Shown: in pieces, positions 34,301 through 46,300 of the stretch | How the letters are laid out: each line of letters starts with the position of its first letter | How positions within the stretch are numbered: the first letter of the stretch is position 1 | Origin: Tribonema minus | Lineage: Eukaryota > Sar > Xanthophyceae > Tribonematales > Tribonemataceae | Direction: 5' to 3' | DNA length: 64,000 nucleotides | Assembly (NCBI GenBank): GCA_017506865.1 | Contig: JAFCMP010000014.1 | Location: 62,001 to 126,000, forward strand | Position numbers and translations under genes: made by a program | Notes under the pieces: generated by a model | Told to the model about the DNA's origin: nothing | What the model saw: the letters and a program-made list of their open reading frames with translations, nothing else | The model's database searches: none

Positions 34301-37300
34301 TAAGGCAGACAAGTCTGGAAAGCCATTCGAAGAGGTCTGAACGCGCGCGCTCGGCGCCGGCAGGTGCTGTCGGATGCAACTGTGCAATACATTCAATTTT
34401 GCTGGATGTGGACAAAGACGCGCAGAAGTGATATGACATGAGTGCAGCCGAGCGCAGCTGATCGCTGTTGCCCCAACAACGAGAGCGAGCGCCAAACGCA
34501 CCCATGTGGGTGCCATGCAGTGCCGCGGCGGTTCAGTGGGTATCGTGCTGCTCGCTGCGCGCGTGCGGACGGAGCGCCGGCGCTGACAGCGCAGCGCCGA
34601 TTCGAGCCGACATCCATAAAGCCGGCCCTAGTGCTACTCACATGCCCGGTGATGCTTAATTCACCACGCTCATCCCCATCTGTAGATGCCCTGGCGCTCA
34701 CTTCACGATGCGGCAGTGCGCAGCAGCCAGCGCGGAGGTGGAAGCGTTGACGCGCAGCACGCATCTGCCGCCCAATGTGGCATGGCGCTGACAGCTTATG
34801 CGCCCGAATGCGCTTGCCCGTGCCGCGACCGCAGGCCGACAGGGTGCTGGACCTGATGGACATCAACCTTCTGACTCGCAGCGCGCACTTGCCATCACAT
34901 AGCACCGATACTGACAGCGTGTGTGCATCCCCGCGTGGTTGCTCGTGCGGTACTGCAGGTCGACAGGGTGCTGGACCTGATGGACATCAACCTCCTGAGG
35001 CTGGCCAAGAAGGGGCAGGTGAGGGGCGCCGTTCAAGGCGCTGCTGCGCGCGTACGCTGACGTTGGCCATCACCGCACCATTGTTTGTATGGGTGAAGAT
35101 GGACCCTGTGGGCGAGACAACTCTCTCTGAAAGTGGATACTCAGCTTGCGCACACCACAGAGTAAAAGTGATATGAAGCAATGGAAGCCTATGCTGGGTG
35201 TGCCTCAACTTCAACCTGCTGCAACATTCACTCTCTGCAACATGCGTACTCTTGAACTTTATACATGATACAAGCCCTCCTGTTCGCCTCGAACGCTACA
35301 CTCCTCATCACGATGCTTGAATTGTTGTGACATCATTCGCTTCGACCTTACCAATACAACCCGGTGACGCCCCCCCCCCCCCGTCCCCCCCCCCCCCTCC
35401 CCCCCTGCCGCAGGACCCCATGTACAAGACGCTCGTCTGGAACCTGTCGCAGAACGTCGACCGCACCACCGGCAGCGTCCGCCCCGGCATCTGCCCGTGC
35501 CTGACCCCCTCCATGGTCCCCTTCGTCACGAACCGCGGCGGCCCGCTCGTCGGCCTGGAGGCACTGTCGCTGCAGGGCATCCCCGTGGACGACCTCCTGC
35601 TGACGCGCGAGAGCGAGGACAACATGGCGGACCTCGCGGGCAACGCCATGACGACGACGGTCGTGGGCACGGCGATACTGGCGGCGATCCTGCTCACCGC
35701 GGAGGTGCGCGCTGCCGCCGAGCGCTGCTGCCGGCTGGAAGTGCGCCTGTGTGTAGTGGAAGTGGTATAGTGTGCGGCGATGGCGTGGCTGTGCTGGCTA
35801 GGTTACAGCAGTGCCGGTAGCGTGTGACGCGTGTGCTTCATAGAGGACCGCTTAGCTACTGCGACCTGTACTGTTGCAAGACTGCGTTTGCCGCGCCTAC
35901 CACTTCCAGCCCGGCGCACCCCGAACGCGCCGCGCCGGCGCAGGCCGCTTCTGCGCTGGCGCCATGTGCGCTCATGCACGTGCACGCGCCGAGCAGCTGC
36001 TATGACTGATCGCTGCCACCCGCACTGCATTCGCGGCGCCGCGTCGCTGACGCCATAGTTGCCTCTCACTGCTGCCCGCGCAGGGAGCGCTCGCAAAGGC
36101 GCCCTGGGCCGCCAACGGCAAGAAGCGTAAGCAGCCGAGCGCTGCCTCAGCTGACGGCGGCGGCGACGCATCTGCGGCTGCCGGCGGCGCCGCACTCGAG
36201 CCCGTGGACGCCGTCAGCGGCGAAGACCAGGTATGGCGACCGTGGGCGTGCGGGTGTTGATGTAACGTGTGTGGCTACCCGCGCTTGTGACTGAATACAC
36301 GTCGACGGCTCAGACGCCATCTCGCACCTCGGGAGCGTTGGCACACTTGAGATGTTGACTTCAACGTAATGCACCTGTTTCGTTGAGCTGAGCATGGCTC
36401 ACATACTTGAGACGAGAGGCACGGTTTGCATTGCCTGCCTGAGGTACTTGCGGCACCGGCAGAACTACATCGCAAGTGCCACAATGCGGGCACATCTGCG
36501 GCTGCCTCTCATGTGTCGCACTTCAAGGTTGCAGTCCGCAATTTCAATCAGCTGTGATGCACACTGCAGAGATTGCACTCTTCTCACTCCCGCCGCCTCC
36601 ACAGCGGCCAAGTAACGCTGCGCCGCTGATGCGTGGCCTTTGCGTTCCAGCGATGCAGCACGCAGCAAACACTGCCAACTTACCTCGTCCAGCAGCTTAG
36701 CTTCTCGTACTGCTGCACAATTGCAACCAGGCGCTCAGCACGGCGCCAACGCGCTCCCCTCTGACCGTGCCGCTGTCCCCCTCCCCCGCCGCGCTGCGCC
36801 CCCGCCTCCGCCCCCGCCGCACGCGACTGCCCCGCCCCGCAGCTCGTCGAGAAGCCCATGGCGATGGCGGACGTGCTCGAGGGCGTGCCGCTGGCGCAGC
36901 TGCTTGCCGACGCGCAGCGCTCCACGCGCCAGTGCGACTGCGAGGGGCGTGACGGCACCGCCGCCGCCATGCAGCGCTGCGGCGAGTGCGGCCACACGGC
37001 GTGCCGCGCGTGCGGCGGGCGCCCGGAGCACGCGTTCGCGCCGAGCGGCGCCGCGCGCCTGCCGCCGGGTGAGCGCTGGCGCACCGTGTATGCTATATGA
37101 AGTGTATATTTGTGAACATGGCTGTACACGGGTGTAGGCTTTAGCCGCGTCGGGTGTGCGCAGCGATGAGCAAGCGAGCGGGGCGCGTCGCACAGCGCAG
37201 TGCCTCACACCTCACACTGCTTGACAACGGAGTTATGTTGAGGGGTACTGTAGGGGTAGGGGTAAGATGCATGTTAGGGTTAGGGTTAGGAGGGTTAGGA

Positions 37301-40300
37301 GTGTACGGCCGTTGGAGGAGGCAGTGATGTGCGCTGCTCAGGCTTATGTGCGGTTACACGGCACCTGCTCATTGCGAAGAGCGCAAATGCCAGTTGAAGG
37401 CGCTGACATGTCAGTGACGCCCTATGACAGCACGCACTGCTCTCTGCTGCAACGCGTGCGTCCACGCTGGTGACACGCCTTTGGCTGCAGCCGAAGGCCA
37501 TTGCGGTTACCAATGCACCCCGCTTGAGCATCTCTGTCACATTGTGTGTTGCTGCAAACAAGCGGCTTGCGCAAGCACACGACTCGCCGTCACGACTCCT
37601 GTCACTGACCGAGTGAGTCACTCCCATCGCCGCTCCGCAGGCGACTTCCAGGCGGTGCTCAAGGCGGCGCTGCCGATGACGCTGCGCCTCAAGGGCTTCA
37701 CGCCGGAGCTCATCGCCGCCATGAAGCCCAAGGACGGCGGGGCGACAATTGAGTGGGACCGCTGGGCCGCTGCCGTCACGGCGCTCCGGGAGAAGGAGTT
37801 CCGCTTTCTCACGCTGGAGCGCACGCGCGTGTGGACGGCGCGCTACGCCACGAGCCCAAAGGTACGTATGCATGTATGCACTTGCAGTACCTGCCTTGCG
37901 TGCGGTCGCTGCTGCGCCTGTCTGTCATCGAAGAACCCTCTGCGCAGGCGGCAAGTCATGGATGGGCATGTTGATCTGGCGCGCCGCCGCTGGCGCGCTC
38001 CGCGGCAACACCGTTCATAGCCGCAGCGCAGCTGATCAGGATTTTGTGCTCTGCGCCGCACCCCCAGTGCTTGCCGCTCCTGACTCCAGCCTTGACACAC
38101 GCCTGAGCGCTGCGCGCAACAGCGCTTCGCAGCAGCTCAGCAGGCGCAGCGGCGGCTGCTCCGTCCACGTCGCAGCTGACCGTGCTCCTCCTGCACGCCC
38201 CCGCATCCACTGCCATACTCCCATCACCAGGCTGTACCGCACCCACCCAGCCCCGTTTGAGCACTGTGTCTGACTTGCGGATTGTGACCCCCCCCCCTAG
38301 GGCGGCCATCTGGAGCTGATCCTCGACGGCATCAGCCCCGAGTGGCGCCTCTTTGCGGACGCGCCGGCGGAGAAGGGGCCGCTGCGCGCGCTGCTGACGC
38401 GCCCCGTGGCGCGCATGGCCGTGCGGCCGGGCGCCATGGCGGCGCTCGTGGACGGCGGCGGCGAGTGGGAGCTGTGCCTGCCCGTGCGCCACGCGTTTGA
38501 GGCGACCATCACGGGCGCCGGCGCCAAGGTGGAGACGTGGGAGGCGCGCATCGGCCTGCAGGTGAGGGGGACGCAGCGTTGCTCAGCTCGTGGTGCGGAG
38601 TGCGTGGGGTGCGTGGGGTGTGACTGCTGTGCGTCGCGCGCGCTCAGGGAGGGACGCGCGCGCTTGTGTGTTGCATGATAGGAGCGGGCAGAGCGTGGCG
38701 GCACTTTGTGTCTTCCTGCATTGCCGGCATTGTGCATTTACGTTGACTCTGATCCATGTGTGTGCGTGGTTTCTTGATGCGGCAGCGCTGTAGTGCGTCG
38801 GCTGTGCATGCCATCAGCATGTCTTCTCACTCAGAGCATTGTAGTTGTACATAAGCCAAGTGTTTGCTTGCGCCAGTTCAGCGAGGGCGTTGCTTGTGCA
38901 CTTTGTAAGCTGCTGGCACTGGCCATGTCAATGTCAACCTGCAACTCCGGATGTACAACTTCATGCATGTCAACCATACACCTGTGTCACACCAACGGCC
39001 GGCACGCCCCGTAGTCTTGCCTCTTGCTCTCTCTCGCCAAGGGCGCTGCGCCACAGACTGCGCCCAGCACCTTTGCAAGCCCATCTGTCACGCCGCTCGT
39101 GATGCCAGCACTTCAACTGTCAGCGCATCAGCGCTCCACGCCTGACTCCCATGAACGGCACGGCGCAGCCTGACACACGCATCGCGCTCTCCCCCTGACG
39201 TGCAGGGCAAGCACGCCGGCTCGCTGCGCTGGAGCCACGTCGACGTCTCCATCCCCGAGGACGCCAAGCAGCACCTCGACGCCGACATCTCCGGCCGCTA
39301 CAAGCTGCTCGACAAGTGCGGCGGCGCGCGCAGCGCGCTGCACAAGAGGGTGGCGGCGCTCGGCGGCGCCGAGGACGACGGCAGCAGCGGCGGCGGCGGC
39401 GCGGCTGAGCCGGCGGCGCCCCCGCTCTTCCTGTTCCAGGACCCTACGCGCTGCGGCGACCCGGAGGACGACTCGTTTGTGTTTGCGCGCGAGCACCGGC
39501 GCCTCGCGTTCAACGAGCAGCGCGTGCACATCGCGGTGCTCGACGAGGGCTGGTGCGTGGGGCAGAGGTATACGCCGGGCAGGCGCAAGAAGCGCGCCGC
39601 CGCCGCCGCGGAAGACGATGCGGAGGGGGAGGAGGCGGAGCTGGGCAAGAAGAAGTTGACGCCCAGGGGCAAGGGCAAGGCCGCCACGCCCAAGAAGGGC
39701 GCCGCCGCCGCCGCTGACGCGGAGGCGGCGGCTGCGGGGGGGAGCGGAGCCGCCGCTGAGGAGGACGGCGCGGAGGCCGCGGACGCCAGCGGCAAGAAGA
39801 AGGCGACGCCGAGGGGGAGGGGCAAGGCGACGCCCAAGAAGAGCGCTGCTGCCGCTGCTGCTGCTGCTGCTGCCGCCGCTGCCGAGGAGCCGGCCGCGGA
39901 CGGCGCAGAGGAGGCGGCGACTGCGGAGCCGACCAGCGGCAAGAAGAAGGCAACGCCCAGGGGCAAGGGCAAGGCGACGCCAAAGAAGGGCGCAGCTGCT
40001 GCCGAGGAGGGCGCCAGCGAGCAAGCTGCCGATGGCGACGCGGCGGCGGACGCGGGCGCCAACAACGCCGCCGCTGCCGCCGCCCCAGCGCAGAGCGGCG
40101 CCGGCGCTACCGAGGAAGCAGCAGCGGCGGCGGCGGCGCCGCAGCCGAAGCAGCCCAGGGGCAAGGCCGGCGAGAACCCCGTGGTCACGACGGTCGTGCC
40201 GTGCACCGTGTCGGGACGCTGGGCGCGCGGCGGCGCGGCATTCGGCATGGAGCCCGTCGCGTGCGCGGAGGCGACGCTGGCGCTGCCGGCGGCGTCGATG

Positions 40301-43300
40301 GATGTGGGCGCGTGCGGCGACGCGTGCGGCGCGGCGACGGCGTGCCTGTGCTGCCGCGTGCCGCTCGCGGGCGGCGCGGACGACGCCAAGCTGTGGGGCA
40401 ACGGGCGGTGGTCAAAGGTGCGTACGTGGAGAGGTTGCGGGCGGCGCTGCGTATGTGCTGCACGAGGTGTTTGGCTGGGCCGTGCGGACAGAGTGTTTGC
40501 CGCTGCGGTGCTTGAGTGTACTGTGCGCTGGTTTGGTGTAGTGCGCTCTGTGACAGCGGTGTGAGGCGGCCATCGCCTGCTCTCGCTGAGGCTTCAACAC
40601 ATGGTTGTGCCACAAGTCACAGGCACAGGTCGAATGTGGATGCAGCACATCTCGTTGCATTGCGGCTCAGGCATGGGTTTCTGTGTGGTATGAGTATGCA
40701 TGCAAAAGTTGTCTGAAATGGGGCACATCAGCGCATGCACTTCGAAGCACCATTTTAAAAAGAGTCAAGTCCCATTTACATAGTAACTGTGCATCTCGCT
40801 GTACAGCATATTCACGTGGTGGCAACTGGGGTGTACATGCAGCTAAACTACTGATCCGACAGCGCATCTGCATTTATTAGCTCACCGAATCATCTGTACT
40901 GCTTCATGTGCATACCCATATCTTCCTGCATGCCAAGAATACCATCGGTGCCCCTGGCACGCCGCTATTCCATGACCAGCATGCCCCCTGACATTGTATG
41001 ACGCTGTCATTTTTGCAATGAAGGCGTTGTTATACTGCGGCGCCGCAGTCATCTCATGCAGCGATTGTGCGCTCCGCTCGCCGCCACTGCAGGTCCCGCT
41101 GACCAAGAGCAAGGCCACATTCCAGTCCCTGGCCTACATCACAGAGCGCCTGACTCTGCCCGAGGTGTGTATCAACAAGCACACAAATACACACAACTCG
41201 TCAATAATGGCCAGATTGTATGCCGTTGGGGCTTGCCATGAGCATTGCAAAGTGCCATGCCGCCGCTGACTCGTCATGTCATCATGTCACCATTGTCTGT
41301 CATCGTCACATACTCTCTGGTACGTGATGTGCCTTCATGTATGAACACAAGCCTTCCAGCCAGTGCGAAGAGCATGCATAGGTATTCTTGCTGGAAATGG
41401 TGATATTTAGCGCCCGGTCATGCGCGCCTGCACGCTCTGCATAGCCCTTGTCACCCACCCGCAACGCAGGCGCCGCCACTACACCGCGCTGCACTGCGAA
41501 ACGCGTCTCACCTCTTCCATCCCCCTTCCCCCCCCCCCCCCCCCCCCCCCGCGCACTCTACGCAGGTCCTGCAAGAGTGGAACGACGTCAAGCGCGGCGT
41601 GGCGCAGGATGACGCCGCCGCCGCCGCCGCGGGCGGCCTCGCCGTCTGCAAGCGCTGCGCGCCGCCCGTGCCGGACCTCCAGTGGGTCAACACTGCTCGC
41701 GGCAAGCTGGAGGCCATCGAGGACCCCGTGCAGGCGGGCGCATACGAGCAGGCACTCAAGCACCGCCCCGAGCCCTTCCTGGTGCAGCTGCGCCGCAACG
41801 GCGGCGGCAGCGGCGGCGGCGACGGGATGGGGTGCCTGCGCATCTCGGTCAATGCGGCGTCGCTCATGCACCGCGCGTTCGGCGCGCTGCCGCGCGGCGT
41901 GCGCGCGCACATGGCGGCGCCGGGCGGCGCGGCGCGCTTCTCGTGGCGCGTCACGCGCCACAGCGACCACCCCGTCGCGTTGCCGCCGCTGCAGCTGACG
42001 TCGAACCGCCACGACGCGCCGCACGCGCAGCCGCCGCGCTTCAAGCGCTACCCGCTGCGCCCCGAGCAGCAGCGCTCGCTGGGGTGGATGCTCGCGCAGG
42101 AGGCGAGCACGGAGCCCTTCGCGGAGGAGGAGGTCGCGGAGGCGGTGCTCGCGCCGCTGGGCTGGCGCGCCGAGGGCCGCGCGGAGCGCCGCGTCCTCGT
42201 GCGCGGCGGCATCGTCGCGGACCAGGTCGGCTACGGCAAGACGGCCATCACGCTGGGGCTCATCGACAGCGCGCCGGCGCCGCGCACGGAGGACCTCGAC
42301 GCGCCCGGGCGCCTGCCGCTGCGCGCGACGCTCATCGTCGCGCCCCCGCACCTCATGAAGCAGTGGCCCGCGGAGGTCGCCAAGTTCACGGGCGCGGACG
42401 CGCTGCGCGTCGTGTGCGTGCGCACCGTCGGCGACCTGTCCGGGCTCACCATCGCGAAGCTGGAGGCGGCGGACATCGTCGTCGTCGCCGCGACGGTCTT
42501 CCGCTCGGACCTGTACTTCCAGCGCCTCGCGGCGCTCGCGGGCGGCGGCGAGCTGCCGGGCAAGGGCGGGCGCCTGTTCGACGCCATCTACGAGGAGAAC
42601 CTGGAGCGGCTCAAGGCGCGCGTGGACCTGCTCAAGGAGAAGGGGACGGAGGGCGTCAAGGAGGTATGTATGTATGCACGTGTGCGTGTGCGCGCGCGCG
42701 TTGCGGCAGCGGCGCGGCGGCGGCGCGCTTGGCGGCGGTGTCTCTCGTGGCGCGATGTGCAGGGCGCTGTGCGGTGTGGTCTCGGGGATAGCCGTGCGCA
42801 TTTCATGGAGACGCGCACGGCTGTTATGACGTACATGCTGTTGTGTACCTATTGGCGCTCGTGACTTGCTGATGTAGGATCCACGGTATCATTGAAGCTT
42901 CTTGTACTGCCCACCATGGCGAAAGCGGAATCAGCAGCGGCGGTGGTGGCAACTGCACCAGCGACGCTAAGGGCTGGTATCCATCCCAGATGCGCGTTGA
43001 TGACCATGCAACGAGTGTTGTTGTGTTGATGATCAATCATGGTGGGTCCTAGTACTACAGTGCGCAGCGCACCAGTGCCATGCACTGTCGTGATCAATCT
43101 GTTGCATTGCAAGCGACTACATGGTGTCCATGTAGGAGTTGGTTCCATCTAGTACATGCACTTATGGTTTCACGTAGGCAGGCACATGCCAATTCAAGGT
43201 TTGATCACTTGTGTGACAGCGACGCAAGCTTCCCGTGCAGCCGCAGCTGCGCTCCATTCTCATCATACTCCCCCCCCCCCCCCTCCCCCCCGCGTTCCCG

Positions 43301-46300
43301 CCGCCACCGCTGCCGCAGCTCCACAAGCTGCTCGCCGAGGACGCCGCGCGCCGCAAGGATGCCTCCGCCACCGCCCTCGTCGTCGACACTAAGCTCGGCA
43401 CGACCGCCAAGCGCCTCATGACCAAGAAGGCCGTGTACGCCGCAGAGAAGGCAGCGGCGCGCGGCGGCGCGGCGGCCGCGGCGGGCAAGAAGCGCAAGTC
43501 CCCGGACGGCGCCGCCGCCGCTGCCGATGCCGCGGCGTCCGACAACGAGGAGACCGCCAGCAAGACGGAGTCCGCGGAGGGGGGGACGGAGGGGGAGAGC
43601 GCCGCGGAGTCGGCGACAAGCGCTGCTGCAGCGAAGCTGCCCGCCGCCAAGAAGGCGAAGGGCGGCGACGGCGCGGCGCGCGTCACCGCGGCCAAGAGCG
43701 GCGGCGACGGTGGCGGCGGCGTCGCGGAGGGCGCGGACAGCAGCGCCGCCAAGAGGGTGCCCGCTGCCCCCGCACGCAAGGGCAAGGCCGCCGCCGCGAA
43801 GGGGCGCAAGCGCGCCGCTGCCGCCAGCGACAGTGACGGCGGCGACACGTCCGCTGAGGACGAGCAGCCCACGCCACACGCTGCTGGCGGCAAGAAGACA
43901 TCCGCCGCCGCCTCCGCCGCCAAAGCCAAGAGCGCCAAGGCTGCTGCTGCTGCTGCGAAGAAGGGCTCCGCCGCCATGGACGTCAGCGACGGCGACGCAG
44001 GCGCATCGGCTGATGAGGACGAGACGCCTGCGAAGGCGCAGCGCGGCGGCAAGAAGAAGGCTACCACGCCCAAGAGCAAACCAGCGGCATCTGCGAAGAG
44101 CGCCGCTGCCGACAGCGACAGCGACGACGACGCCTTCGAGGACGTGAAGCCCGCCAAGTCGAGCGCTGCTGCGAAGAAGCCTGCCACTGCCAAGGGGAAG
44201 GCTGCCGCTTCCGCCGCCGCCGCCGCGAAGAGCAAGCGCGCTGCCGCGGCCATGGACGTCAGCGACGAGAGCGACGCCGATGCGGACGTCGCCTCTGGAG
44301 CGGAGCAGAGCGCGGCTGCCGCCAAGAAGAAGCCTGCTGCTGCCAAGGGCAAGGCGGCAGGCAAGGCCGCGCGCGGCAAGAAGGCGGCGGCGGCGGCGGC
44401 GGAGGCGGAGAGCGACGCGGCACCCGAAGCGGCGAGCGCTGAGGACGCGGGGGAAGGCGCCAAGGGCAAGGGGAAGCCGAAGGCCGCGGCCAAGCGCGTC
44501 ACCACCAAGGGCAAGGCCAAGAAGGCGGCCGCGAGCGACGACGCCGCCGACGCCGCCGGCAGCGGCGCGTCGGACGCCGAGCCGGAGGGCGCCAAGGCCA
44601 AGGGCAAGCCCAGAGCCAAGGCGGCGCCGAAGCGCGCGGCGCCCAAGGGCAAGGGCAAGGCCAAGAAGGCCGCCGCCGCTGCTGACGACGAGGGCAGCGG
44701 CGCGGACGATGCCAGCGAGATCTCCGAGGTGGAGGAGCTCAAGGCGAAGCAGCGCCGCAAGCCGGCGGCCAAGGGCAAGGCGGGGGGCGCTAAGAAGAAG
44801 GCGGCCAGCGGCGGCGGCGGCAGCGCCAGCAAGGCGGCGCCCGTCAAGCGCAGCGTCGGCGACCCGTGGGGGCTGGCGCGCATCGCGCGCGAGAAGCGCG
44901 CGGACGTGTGGCGCGAGCTCGCCTCGCCGCCGCTGGAGATGTTCTCGTGGGCGCGCGTCGTGGTGGACGAGTTCACGTACCTCAACGAGCGCGACAGGAG
45001 CGCCGTGCAGGGCATGACGGCGGTGCACCGCTGGTGCCTCAGCGGCACGCCGCCGGTGGGCTCGTTCGACGACATCCGCGGCGTCGCGGCGTTCCTCGGC
45101 GTGCACCTCGGCGCGGACGAGGTGCCCGCGCTCAAGAAGGAGCAGGTATGTATGTATGTGTGTGCGCACTTGAAGCTGCACTTGAAGTAGGATGCGCTGC
45201 CGAGTCTTGCAAAGGCGCGACGCCTCTCGGCGGCCCAGTGGTTGTGTTAGCAGTGCTTCGTGCTCGATATAGGGCACGTCGAGGTGCAGCTTTACGGGTG
45301 CACTGCCCGTTGGGGTGACGTGCGATGGGCGCGTCAGCGGTTGCAGCGCGGACTGCGCCCTGACACCGTGCATGTAGACCAGTTGGCAGCAGCGGGAACC
45401 AAAAGTGTGCCGCAACCGCTACGGCCTGCCAATCTGCTGCATTATGCATGCAAATCATATGTGCGCACGTGCACTCAGTACCCCGCAACCGGCATGCACG
45501 CAATGCGTCTTATCTTATGCTCAGGCACATGACCGTACGGCCGCATTTGTTCTGCAGAGAGCGCTGCCGCTCGCCGCGTGGCCGCCAGCCCCGCTTGTGC
45601 GCGCTGCCAGCTGCAGAAGCGCTTGCGCTTGTGCGCGTGTCTGGCGCCCCGCTGCGCTGGCATGTGGCTCACAACATGCGCTTACCCACACATACACGCG
45701 TCTCTTCACCGTAACACCGCATGCACCGCTCGCTGCATTTGCTCTCACCGCCCCCATTCGCTGCCGCTGCTGCTGCTGCTGCCGCCGCCGCGCGCACGCA
45801 GACCAAGGCGGAGAAGTTCCGCTTCTTCCAGGAGATGCACACGCCGGCGTGGCACCTGCGGCGGCACCTGCGCGCGCAGGCGTTCATGGACCGCTTTGTG
45901 CGCCAGAACATTGCAGAGATCGACGAGATCAAGGTGAGGCGTCGGCAGTGCTGGCAGAGATGTTGCTCTCAGCGTCTTGACGCTGGCAGTGCATAGCGCA
46001 GTTGTGCTGCCACTGTTTTGAAGGCGATTGCCGGAGGCCAGAGCAAGGCCATGCCTTGCCAGCACTCCATGATGTCACCGGCAAGATGCTTGTGTGCCGC
46101 CTTCAGTCAGAAATTGGAGTAGTGCTCAGCACTGCAACTTCAAAACATTCGACGTGTCCCCCCCCCCTGTGCCCGCGCACAGGCCAATGAGCTCCCCATC
46201 GCCTGCATTTCCATTTCAGTCTGCAGCCAGCCACTCTGCTGCAGCTGCGCGCCTGGTCTTGCTGCCAAGTTGCTGGCCTGTTGTGCCCAGCAACCAGCGA

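Noticed and set aside
37252..37302. Chromosome end
   Set aside because: Only a few TTAGGG units, inside an intron, with coding exons on both sides.
39128..40401. Open frames of 298 and 367 codons on the - strand
   Set aside because: Antisense shadow of the Lys/Ala-rich exon 15 of DNMT5.
41479..45415. Long open frames on the - strand (440, 657 and 736 codons) opposite DNMT5 exons 17-18
   Set aside because: They mirror GC-rich coding exons, are made of Arg/Ala/Leu-rich shadow translation, and have no motif; the + strand exons carry the helicase motifs and splice in frame.
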